Part shown: positions 1-5,342 of the stretch, piece by piece
How the letters are laid out: the number at the start of each line of letters is the position of its first letter
Numbering within the stretch: position 1 is the first letter of the stretch
Assembly: GCA_025966215.1 (NCBI GenBank)
Contig: JAOPVM010000090.1
Coordinates: forward strand, 1 to 8,196
DNA length: 8,196 nt
Origin: Klenkia sp.
GTDB taxonomy: Bacteria; Actinomycetota; Actinomycetes; Mycobacteriales; Geodermatophilaceae
Direction of reading: 5' to 3'
The notes under the pieces: generated by a model
What the model was told of the DNA's origin: nothing
Database searches by the model: none
The model's input: only the letters and a program-made list of their open reading frames with translations
Position numbers and translations under genes: made by a program

Positions 1-173
1 TGTGGGCCGGCGCCCTCGGCCACGCCCTCACCGAGGTCGGCCGCCTCGCCGCCGCCCCCGGTGAGGCCTGGGCAGCAGGCGTGGGCGTCGCGATGTCTGC
101 GGCCCTCGTGGCCGCAGCCCTGTTCCTGGAGAGCACGTGCAGGGTCCCCGCGGAGCCGGAGGACCGGAGCTGA
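1..173 (+). CDS. C-terminal end of a small membrane protein, possibly DUF3180 (5' truncated)
   Basis: Only the last 56 codons are present; the reading frame begins at base 3 and stops at TGA 171-173. The visible part is Ala-rich, with a hydrophobic segment (VGVAMSAALVAAALFL) that looks like a final membrane helix. A short polar tail follows, ending CRVPAEPEDRS. A last helix running into LE-x-x-CRVP resembles, from memory, the end of DUF3180 proteins, small actinobacterial membrane proteins of unknown role often encoded near folate genes. That match is weak evidence and the rest of the gene is outside the window. The gene is convergent with the ATPase gene, with 33 bp between the stops. Coding is supported by the third-position GC pattern and the clean stop before the hairpin. 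Confidence 0.6.
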   Translation, partial: WAGALGHALTEVGRLAAAPGEAWAAGVGVAMSAALVAAALFLESTCRVPAEPEDRS

Positions 174-186
174 CCCCGCGGGGGTC
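172..186. terminator. short hairpin between convergent genes
   Basis: GACCCC (172-177) and GGGGTC (181-186) form a 6-bp perfect stem around GCG, overlapping the stop codon of the upstream gene. It is the only inverted repeat I see in the 33-bp convergent gap and could serve both strands. It has no T-tract, so terminator function is inferred. Confidence 0.35.
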
Positions 187-206
187 GATCAGCTCCGACG
201 AGCGGG

Positions 207-1400
207 TCAGACGGCGCCGGCGGTCTCCGGCACCTGGCCCTCCACGCTGCGGCGCAGCGCCCGGTGCAGGGACTCCGGGGTGAGGACGCCGAGGAACCGG
301 CCGCCGTCCAGCACCGCGACCCAGCCGGCCTCCATCCGCAGCATGATCGCGAAGGCGTTCTTCAGCGTGGAGTCGACGGGGACCCAGGCCTCCATCCGTC
401 GGCTGACGTCGTAGACGCTGCCCTCGCCGGAGGCGCGGTCGGCGGAGATCCAGCCGTGCAGGTCCTCCCGGTCGTCGAGGACCACGGCCCACCGGGCACC
501 GGCGCGCTCGAGCACCTCGCGGACCTGGGCCCGGGTGTCCTCGACGTGCACGACGGGCGGGTGCTCGAGGTCCTCCACGGCGATGCCGGTGACGGCCAGC
601 CGCTTGAGCGCACGGTCCGAGCCGACGAAGTCGGCCACGAACGGGCTGGCCGGACGACCGAGCAGCTCGGCGGGGGTGGCGTACTGCTCGACCTTGCCGC
701 CCTCGCTCATCACCGCGATCCGGTCGCCGAGGCGCACGGCCTCCTCGATGTCGTGGGTGACGAACACGATCGTCTTGCGGACGGTCTCCTGCAGGCGGAG
801 GAACTCACCCTGCAGCCGTTCGCGCACCACCGGGTCGACGGCGGAGAACGGCTCGTCCATGAGCAGCACCGAGGGGTCGGCGGCCAGCGCCCGGGCGACG
901 CCGGCGCGCTGGCGCTGGCCACCGGAGAGCTGGTGGGGGTACCGGTCGCCGAAGGTGGCGGGGTCCAGGCCGACGGTGGTGAGCAGCTCCTCGACCCGGT
1001 CCCGGGTCCGCTTCTTGTCCCAGCCCAGCAGCTTGGGGACGGTGCCGACGTTGGTCCGGACGGACTGGTGCGGGAAGAGCCCGACGTTCTGGATGACGTA
1101 GCCGATCCGGCGGCGCAGCTGGACCGGGTCGACCCGGGTGACGTCGTCGTCGCCGACCAGGATCCGGCCCGTGCTGGGTTCGATGATCCGGTTGATCATC
1201 TTCATCGTGGTGGTCTTGCCGCAGCCCGAGGGACCGACCAGCACGGTCAGCTCACCGGCGGCGAAGTCGAGATCGAGCTCCTGCACTCCGACCGTCCCGT
1301 CGGCGTAGACCTTGCTGACCCCCTCGAGGCGGATGTGCTCCGCGCCCCCCTGACCTGCGTCAGCGGTGGTGGGTGCGGCGGAGGTGGCAGTAGCGTCCAC
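207..1400 (-). CDS. Quaternary-amine/osmoprotectant ABC importer ATPase with C-terminal CBS region (OpuCA/ProV type)
   Basis: This is the ATP-hydrolysing subunit of a betaine/carnitine/choline-type importer, acting on the cytoplasmic face. The 397-residue product shows Walker A GPSGCGKT (56-63), Q-loop Gln104 in YVIQNVGLFP, signature LSGGQRQR (158-165), Walker B LLMDEP (179-184) and H-loop His216. The FPHQSVRTNVGTVP stretch is typical of the OpuCA/ProV subfamily. Residues about 265-380 form a C-terminal region with two CBS-like repeats (around RWAVVLDDREDLHGWIS and GWVAVLDGGRFLGVLT). In relatives this region gates transport by ionic strength or nucleotide. The GTG start at 1400 is preceded at 7 nt by AGGAAGG (1408-1414), and no other start lies before the ABC domain. 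It diverges from the permease genes instead of preceding them. Family assignment is firm; the substrate is inferred. Confidence 0.93.
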   Translation of the reverse strand: MDATATSAAPTTADAGQGGAEHIRLEGVSKVYADGTVGVQELDLDFAAGELTVLVGPSGCGKTTTMKMINRIIEPSTGRILVGDDDVTRVDPVQLRRRIGYVIQNVGLFPHQSVRTNVGTVPKLLGWDKKRTRDRVEELLTTVGLDPATFGDRYPHQLSGGQRQRAGVARALAADPSVLLMDEPFSAVDPVVRERLQGEFLRLQETVRKTIVFVTHDIEEAVRLGDRIAVMSEGGKVEQYATPAELLGRPASPFVADFVGSDRALKRLAVTGIAVEDLEHPPVVHVEDTRAQVREVLERAGARWAVVLDDREDLHGWISADRASGEGSVYDVSRRMEAWVPVDSTLKNAFAIMLRMEAGWVAVLDGGRFLGVLTPESLHRALRRSVEGQVPETAGAV

Positions 1401-1426
1401 GCGGTGGCCTTCCTGGTGAGCACTCG
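1401..1426. promoter_or_regulatory. 26-bp divergent gap carrying two back-to-back ribosome binding sites
   Basis: The whole space between the divergent ATPase and permease starts is 26 bp. It is nearly filled by two Shine-Dalgarno sequences: AGGAAGG for the minus gene (plus-strand CCTTCCT, 1408-1414) and GGTGAG for the plus gene (1415-1420). No promoter can fit, so each transcript must begin inside the opposite coding region. A possible -10 for the plus transcript is TAGCGT at 1391-1396, without a convincing -35. I find no comparable -10 for the minus transcript in the nearby permease codons. Confidence 0.6.
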
Positions 1427-2179
1427 GTGAGCGCAGCGAGCGGCATGACGGTGCTCGCGGTGGACGCGGCGCCGAACCCCTGGTTCAGCCCCTCGTGGGT
1501 GGTCGACAACTGGGGCACCATCATGCCGTTGCTGGTCCAGCACGTCAGGTTGACCGTCGTCTCGGTGCTGATCGGTGCGGTGATCGCGTTTCCGCTGGCC
1601 CTGCTCGCCCGACGCAGCCGATACCTCACCGGACCGGTGCTGGGCGTCTCGACGCTGGTCTACACCGTCCCCTCGCTGGCCATGTTCGCGTTCCTGGCGC
1701 CGTTCACCGGGTTGTCGGAGACCACGGTCGCGGTCGGGCTGGTGCTCTACTCGCTGGTCATCCTGGTGCGGAACTTCCTGGCCGGGCTGCAGGCCGTGCC
1801 CGCCGACGCCGTCGAGGCGGCACGGGGCATGGGCTACGGGCCGGGCCGGCTGCTGCTGAAGGTGGAGATCCCGCTGGCGCTGCCCTCGATCATGGCCGGG
1901 CTGCGGATCGCCACGGTCTCCACGGTCGCGCTGGTGACCGTCGGGGTCGTCGTCGGTCAGGGTGGGCTGGGGCAGATCATCATCGTCAACGGGTTCAGCG
2001 CGAACTACTACCGGCCGCCGATCGTCTTCGGCACCCTGGCCTGCGTGCTGCTGGCGCTGGTCGCCGACCAGCTGCTGGCGGTGCTGGAACGGGTGCTGAC
2101 CCCGTGGACCCGCACACCGACCCGGGCCGTCACCTCGTCCACCACGAGGACCACCCGGACCGTGGGGGTCGCCGCGTGA
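1427..2179 (+). CDS. Quaternary-amine ABC importer permease 1 (OpuCB/ProW type)
   Basis: This 250-residue inner-membrane permease forms half of the translocation channel. Hydrophobic stretches lie around residues 41-62, 70-92, 98-117, 161-177 and 198-220. The cytoplasmic EAA loop that docks onto the ATPase is clear: EAARGMGYGPGRLLLKVEIP (130-149), with its conserved Gly. YTVPSLAMFAFL (79-90) and GQGGLGQIII (177-186) are typical of the OpuB/OpuC/ProW family. The GTG at 1427 has GGTGAG at 6 nt; ATG 1445 is an alternative start with a poorer site. The C-terminus carries an unusual Thr/Arg-rich polar tail (about 227-250) beyond the last helix. Its stop overlaps the next permease start by 4 bp (GTGA), so the two are translationally coupled. 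Confidence 0.92.
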   Translation: MSAASGMTVLAVDAAPNPWFSPSWVVDNWGTIMPLLVQHVRLTVVSVLIGAVIAFPLALLARRSRYLTGPVLGVSTLVYTVPSLAMFAFLAPFTGLSETTVAVGLVLYSLVILVRNFLAGLQAVPADAVEAARGMGYGPGRLLLKVEIPLALPSIMAGLRIATVSTVALVTVGVVVGQGGLGQIIIVNGFSANYYRPPIVFGTLACVLLALVADQLLAVLERVLTPWTRTPTRAVTSSTTRTTRTVGVAA

Positions 2180-2943
2180 GCGTCGTCGGGGACGCGTTCC
2201 TCTACCTCAACGACCCGGTCAACTGGACCCGCCCGCGGGGCATCCTCGACCTGGCCGGCCAGCACCTGCAGATCGCCGGGTTGTCGCTGGGCATCGCACT
2301 GGTCATCGCCGTCCCGCTGGCAGTCCTGCTCGGGCACACCGGCCGTGGCGGCGCGCTGACCGTCGGGCTGGCCAACGTGTCCCGCGCCGTCCCGACCCTG
2401 GCGATCCTCACGATCTTCGCGGTGACCCCGATCGGCTTCACGATCTGGGCGCCGGTGATCGCGCTGACGGTCTTCGCCATCCCGCCGATCCTGGCCAACA
2501 CCTACGTGGGCTTCCGCGAGGTCGACCGGGACGTCGTCGAGTCCGCCCGTGCGATGGGGATGAGCGAGCCGCAGGTGGTCTTCCGCGCCGAGCTGCCGCT
2601 GGCGGTGCCGCTGATGATGACCGGGATCCGGACGGCGGCCGTGCAGGTCGTCGCCACCGCCACGCTGGCCGCGCTCCTGGGCGGCGGCACGCTCGGCTCG
2701 GTCATCCGCACCGGGTTCGCCCGGCAGGACAACGGAGTGGTCATGGCGGGGGCCCTGCTGGTGGCGCTGCTGGCACTGCTCACCGAGGTGCTGCTGGCCC
2801 TGGTCAGCTTCGCGGTCACGCCGGGCCAGAAGAACCTGCCCTTCTCCCGCGGTCGCAACCGCCGCCCGGTGGACGAGCCGGTCGACCTGCCGGCTGCGGA
2901 CGACCGGGACGAGCTGGTCGGGGCAGGTGCCCCCGCGCGGTAG
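2176..2943 (+). CDS. Quaternary-amine ABC importer permease 2 (OpuCD/ProZ type)
   Basis: This is the second channel subunit, 255 residues, paired with the preceding permease. Hydrophobic segments lie around 33-53, 72-85, 90-108, 154-170 and 187-215. The EAA loop is ESARAMGMSEPQVVFRAELP (122-141). SRAVPTLAILTIF (69-81) and GGGTLGSVI (169-177) are family hallmarks. The GTG at 2176 overlaps the upstream stop by 4 bp, with a G-run (2164-2168) as the probable ribosome site. The frame stays open far upstream to 1495, but that extension is antisense-like sequence inside permease 1 and is not coding. The C-terminus has a long charged tail, basic (RGRNRRP) then acidic (DEPVDLPAADDRDEL), rich in Asp/Glu. 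Two differing permeases imply a heterodimeric channel. Confidence 0.92.
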   Translation: MSVVGDAFLYLNDPVNWTRPRGILDLAGQHLQIAGLSLGIALVIAVPLAVLLGHTGRGGALTVGLANVSRAVPTLAILTIFAVTPIGFTIWAPVIALTVFAIPPILANTYVGFREVDRDVVESARAMGMSEPQVVFRAELPLAVPLMMTGIRTAAVQVVATATLAALLGGGTLGSVIRTGFARQDNGVVMAGALLVALLALLTEVLLALVSFAVTPGQKNLPFSRGRNRRPVDEPVDLPAADDRDELVGAGAPAR

Positions 2944-2982
2944 GTCACGGGTCGGCCACAGCCGATTGCGCAGGTGAGTGGT

Positions 2983-3004
2983 GCGGCGCACAGTCGTGTG
3001 CCGC
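2983..3004 (+). terminator. hairpin after the permease operon
   Basis: GCGGCGCAC (2983-2991) and GTGTGCCGC (2996-3004) can form a 9-bp RNA stem with one G-U pair and an AGTC loop, 40 bp after the permease stop. Its last two bases are also the first two of the next hairpin (3003-3018), so the two structures compete slightly. It could be a terminator or attenuator between permease and binding-protein genes; no T-tract follows. Confidence 0.35.
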
Positions 3005-3069
3005 GGGAGTCCTCCCGCCCGACACGCGTCGCCCCCGGACCGGGGGCGCGGGACACAGAAGGCGGACCC
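3003..3069 (+). promoter_or_regulatory. Two-hairpin leader of binding-protein gene 1, with Shine-Dalgarno
   Basis: Hairpin 1 is GCGGGA (3003-3008) / TCCCGC (3013-3018) with loop GTCC. Hairpin 2 is CGCCCCCGG (3030-3038) / CCGGGGGCG (3040-3048). The strong ribosome site AGAAGGCGGA follows, then ATG 3070. The same arrangement recurs before the second binding-protein gene with the stems preserved, including a compensatory pair change in hairpin 2. The spacing from hairpin 2 to ATG is 21 nt in both. A conserved RNA fold or a protein-binding palindrome fits; which one cannot be told from sequence. Confidence 0.6.
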
Positions 3070-4062
3070 ATGCGCACCAGCGCCCGCATCCTCACCACCA
3101 CGTTCGCCCTCGCCACGGTGCTCGCCGCCGCCGCCTGCGGGGAGTCCGGCTCCTCCGGCACCAGCGCCGGAGGCGGCGGTGAGGCATCCGGCGACGCCTG
3201 CGCGCCGATCCCCGGTGACCAGCTCGTGGTCCTCGAGGACGACAAGGGCCTGCAGGCCGTGGACAACATCATCCCGGCGGTCAACACCGCCTTCTCCGAG
3301 GCCGACCCGGGCGTGCTCGAGGTGCTCAGCTCCATCTCCTCGGTGCTGACCACCGAGGACCTGGTCGCGATGAACTCCGGTGTCGACATCGAGCGCCGGT
3401 CCGCCGAGGACGTCGCCGCTGCCTACGTCACGGACAACGACCTGGGCGCCGACGCGACCGCCGGGTCCGGTGCCGTCGTGGTCGGGGCGGCCGGCTTCAC
3501 CGAGAGCCAGATCCTGGCCAACGTCTACGCCGACACCCTGAACGCTGCGGGCTACACCGCCAGCGTGCAGACCGTCGGGCAGCGCGAGACCTACCTGCCC
3601 GCCCTGCAGGCCGGGGACTTCGACGTCTTCCCCGAGTACGTCGGGACGCTCACCGAGTACCTGGACGGCAACCCCGACGAGGCGGTGGCCAGCGCCGACC
3701 TGGACGCCACCGTCGAGGTGCTGCGCCCGCTGGGCGCCGCCGTGGGCCTGACCTTCGGCGAGCCGGCCGAGGCCGCCGACGAGAACGCCTTCGCGATCAC
3801 CACCACGCTGCAGGACGAGCTCGGCGGCATCACCACGCTGACCGAGCTCGCCGAGGCGTGCTCCGACGGCTCGCTGGTCCTGGGCGGCACCCCCGAGTGC
3901 CCGACCCGGCCCTTCTGCCAGCCCGGCCTCGAGGAGACCTACGGCTTCACCTTCGGCCAGGTGAACGACTACGACCTCGGTGCCCCGACCAACCAGGCGC
4001 TCATCCAGGGCGAGATCTCCCTGGCCCTGGCGCTGTCGACGGACCCGGTCTTCGCCCAGTAG
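3070..4062 (+). CDS. Lipoprotein solute-binding protein 1 of the importer, circularly permuted OpuAC/ProX fold
   Basis: This extracytoplasmic receptor captures the ligand for the importer. ATG 3070 is chosen for its ribosome site AGAAGGCGG; upstream in-frame codons lie in the leader. Residues 1-22 are a lipoprotein signal ending LAAAA before Cys23, followed by a Gly/Ser linker. Residues 51-125 (LVVLEDDK, NIIPAV, VLTTEDLVAMN, VAAAYVTDNDL) match what is normally the C-terminal part of ProX/OpuBC proteins. Residues 126-135 are a small-residue linker. Residues 136-330 match the normal N-terminal and middle part (VVVGAAGFTESQIL, ETYLPALQAGDFDVFPEYVGT, TPECPTRPFCQPGL, QGEISLALALSTDP). The segment order is therefore circularly permuted. 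Four Cys follow the lipid Cys (44, 264, 277, 283). ProX/OpuAC family membership is secure; the ligand is unknown. Confidence 0.92.
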   Translation: MRTSARILTTTFALATVLAAAACGESGSSGTSAGGGGEASGDACAPIPGDQLVVLEDDKGLQAVDNIIPAVNTAFSEADPGVLEVLSSISSVLTTEDLVAMNSGVDIERRSAEDVAAAYVTDNDLGADATAGSGAVVVGAAGFTESQILANVYADTLNAAGYTASVQTVGQRETYLPALQAGDFDVFPEYVGTLTEYLDGNPDEAVASADLDATVEVLRPLGAAVGLTFGEPAEAADENAFAITTTLQDELGGITTLTELAEACSDGSLVLGGTPECPTRPFCQPGLEETYGFTFGQVNDYDLGAPTNQALIQGEISLALALSTDPVFAQ

Positions 4063-4084
4063 GCAGGTTCCGGCACGCCACCTC

Positions 4085-4112
4085 CGGCGGGCACCCCTCG
4101 GGGTGCCCGCCG
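4085..4112 (+). terminator. strong hairpin terminator after binding-protein gene 1
   Basis: CGGCGGGCACCCC (4085-4097) and GGGGTGCCCGCCG (4100-4112) form a perfect 13-bp stem around TC, 22 bp after the stop. The downstream sequence is TTCGGCATTGC, with no real T-tract, as is usual in GC-rich actinobacteria. It should separate expression of the two binding-protein genes. Confidence 0.75.
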
Positions 4113-4190
4113 TTCGGCATTGCAACGGTTGGGTCACGGTGGGCGGGAGGGTTTGCGCTGGTGAGGGCGCACCGGGTTCTCTCAAGGGCT

Positions 4191-4258
4191 GCGGGACACC
4201 TCCCGCCAGACACGCGTCGTCCCCGGGACCGGGGACGCGGGACACAGAAGGCGGACAC
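4191..4258 (+). promoter_or_regulatory. Two-hairpin leader of binding-protein gene 2, with Shine-Dalgarno
   Basis: Hairpin 1 is GCGGGA (4191-4196) / TCCCGC (4201-4206), loop CACC. Hairpin 2 is CGTCCCCGG (4218-4226) / CCGGGGACG (4229-4237), spacer GA. Compared with the first leader, the C-G pair at position 3 of hairpin 2 is replaced by T-A on both arms, and the loop of hairpin 1 differs while its stem is unchanged. AGAAGGCGGA precedes ATG 4259. Because a terminator stands upstream at 4085-4112, this region or the 78 bp before it should also hold a promoter. I could not identify one with confidence. Confidence 0.6.
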
Positions 4259-5251
4259 ATGCGCATGCGCGCCCGCGTACTCACTCCGTTGGCCATCGCC
4301 GCGGTGCTCGCCACCGCCGCCTGTGGCGAGTCGGGCTCCTCCGGCAACGGCTCCGGTGGCAGCGACGGCGGCCAGGCCTCCGGCAGCGCCTGCGCGCCGA
4401 TCGCCGACGACGACCTCGTGGTGATGGAGGACGACAAGGAGCTCCAGGCCGTCGACAACATCATCCCGGCCCTGGAGACGTCGTACTCCGAGGCGAACCC
4501 CACCGCGATCGACGCCCTCAACACCGTCTCCGACGTGCTGACCACCGAGGACCTGGTCGGCCTGAACGCCGCCGTGGACGTCGAACGGCAGAGCGTCACC
4601 GACGCTGCGGCCGCCTACGTCGAGGAGAACGACCTCGGCTCGGGCGTCAGCGGCAGCGGTGCGGTCACCGTCGGGGCAGCCAGCTTCACCGAGAGCCAGA
4701 TCCTGGCCAACGTCTACGCCGGGGCGCTGAACGCCGCCGGCTTCACCGCCACCGTGCAGACCGTCGGCCAGCGCGAGGCCTACCTGCCCGCCCTGCAGGC
4801 CGGTCAGTTCCAGGTCTTCCCCGAGTACGTCGGCACGGTCGCGGAGTACCTGGACGGCAACCCCGACGAGGCCGTGGTCTCCGGTGACCTGGACCCCAGC
4901 GTCGAGGTCCTGCGCGGCCTCGGCACCCCGGCCGGGCTGACCTTCGGTGAGCCGGCCGAGGCCGAGGACAGCAACGCCTTCGCGATCACCGTCGCGCTGC
5001 AGGAGGAGCTGGGCGGCATCACCACCATGTCCGAGCTCGCCGAGGCCTGCTCGGACGGCTCGCTGATCCTGGGCGCCACCCCCGAGTGCCCGACCCGGCC
5101 CTTCTGCCAGATCGGCCTCGAGGACGTCTACGGCTTCCAGTTCGCCTCGCTGGGCGACTACGACCTGGGTGCGGCCACCAACCAGGCCCTGATCCAGGGC
5201 GAGATCTCGATGGCCCAGGTCCTCTCCACGGACCCGATCCTCGCCAACTGA
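4259..5251 (+). CDS. Lipoprotein solute-binding protein 2 of the importer, circularly permuted OpuAC/ProX fold
   Basis: This is a paralogue of the preceding gene with the same 330-residue length and the same permuted order. It has a lipoprotein signal with Cys22 and a Gly/Ser linker. The C-terminal-type module (LVVMEDDK to VEENDL) spans about 52-126, followed by a GSGVSGSGA-type linker. The N-terminal-type module starts at VTVGASFTESQIL (about 136), and the protein ends STDPILAN. Cys45, Cys264, Cys277 and Cys283 match the cysteines of the first copy. The FPEYVGT, TPECPTRPFCQ and TNQALIQGEIS motifs are shared. The 63% (module 1) to 78% (module 2) identity, counted by hand, suggests a specialised ligand range or affinity, not a fresh copy. 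ATG 4259 follows AGAAGGCGGACAC. It shares the importer with protein 1, since no other permeases or ATPase are encoded nearby. Confidence 0.92.
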   Translation: MRMRARVLTPLAIAAVLATAACGESGSSGNGSGGSDGGQASGSACAPIADDDLVVMEDDKELQAVDNIIPALETSYSEANPTAIDALNTVSDVLTTEDLVGLNAAVDVERQSVTDAAAAYVEENDLGSGVSGSGAVTVGAASFTESQILANVYAGALNAAGFTATVQTVGQREAYLPALQAGQFQVFPEYVGTVAEYLDGNPDEAVVSGDLDPSVEVLRGLGTPAGLTFGEPAEAEDSNAFAITVALQEELGGITTMSELAEACSDGSLILGATPECPTRPFCQIGLEDVYGFQFASLGDYDLGAATNQALIQGEISMAQVLSTDPILAN

Positions 5252-5252
5252 C

Positions 5253-5294
5253 GAACGGCCTGACCGCCCCCGGGACCCTGCGGTCAGGCCGTTC
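5253..5294. terminator. long hairpin right after binding-protein gene 2
   Basis: GAACGGCCTGACCGC (5253-5267) and GCGGTCAGGCCGTTC (5280-5294) form a perfect 15-bp stem with a 12-nt loop, starting 1 bp after the stop. It has no counterpart after binding-protein gene 1. It is a likely terminator for the importer transcript. Confidence 0.8.
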
Positions 5295-5307
5295 CAGCAC
5301 CTCGCCG

Positions 5308-5336
5308 GAGGCGGGCACCCGCGGGGTGCCCGCCTC
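5308..5336. terminator. second hairpin, probably bidirectional
   Basis: GAGGCGGGCACCC (5308-5320) and GGGTGCCCGCCTC (5324-5336) form a perfect 13-bp stem around GCG. It lies 6 bp beyond the stop of the convergent DUF1684 gene, so it probably terminates that gene from the minus strand too. Its core GGCGGGCACCC/GGGTGCCCGCC is shared with the terminator at 4085-4112, consistent with being part of the duplicated unit. Confidence 0.75.
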
Positions 5337-5342
5337 GCGGCG

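Larger units (their letters stand above)
2943..5320 (+). repeat. Tandem duplication, two units with a 1189-bp period
   Basis: Corresponding landmarks are offset by exactly 1189 bp: GGTCACGG at 2943 and 4132, ATG at 3070 and 4259, and stop ends at 4062 and 5251. The leader motif TTGCGC-n-GGTGAG occurs in both at about the same offset. Both genes are 993 bp. The encoded proteins are 156/200 identical over residues 131-330 by my count, and 47/75 over the N-terminal module. The unit therefore covers leader, gene and probably terminator (similar GGCGGGCACCC hairpins follow each gene). The divergence shows an old, maintained duplication. Confidence 0.88.

Noticed and set aside
264..1430. 388-codon open frame on the plus strand opposite the ATPase gene
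   Set aside because: The ATPase motifs on the minus strand are unmistakable; the plus frame has no domain and is its complement.
1427..1444. GTGAGCGCAGCGAGCGG as a possible repeat element or operator
   Set aside because: This type of string is common in GC-rich actinobacterial genomes, occurs once in the window and also encodes the first residues of the permease.
1495..2175. N-terminal extension of permease 2
   Set aside because: It overlaps permease 1 entirely in another frame and translates to low-complexity sequence; the GTG at 2176 with a GTGA overlap is the natural start.
2944..3069. Known riboswitch upstream of the binding-protein gene
   Set aside because: Two simple hairpins are visible, but no core motif of a riboswitch class I know could be recognised; it is kept only as a leader of unknown type.
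2008..4599. 863-codon open frame on the minus strand
   Set aside because: It runs antisense through permease 2 and both binding-protein genes, has low-complexity Gly/Arg/Gln composition and no recognisable domain; typical of GC-rich shadow frames.
3070..5251. Swapped segment order in the binding proteins as a frameshift or assembly error
   Set aside because: Both copies show the same order in intact frames of equal length, with diverged sequence, so a sequencing or assembly mistake would have to occur twice in the same way.
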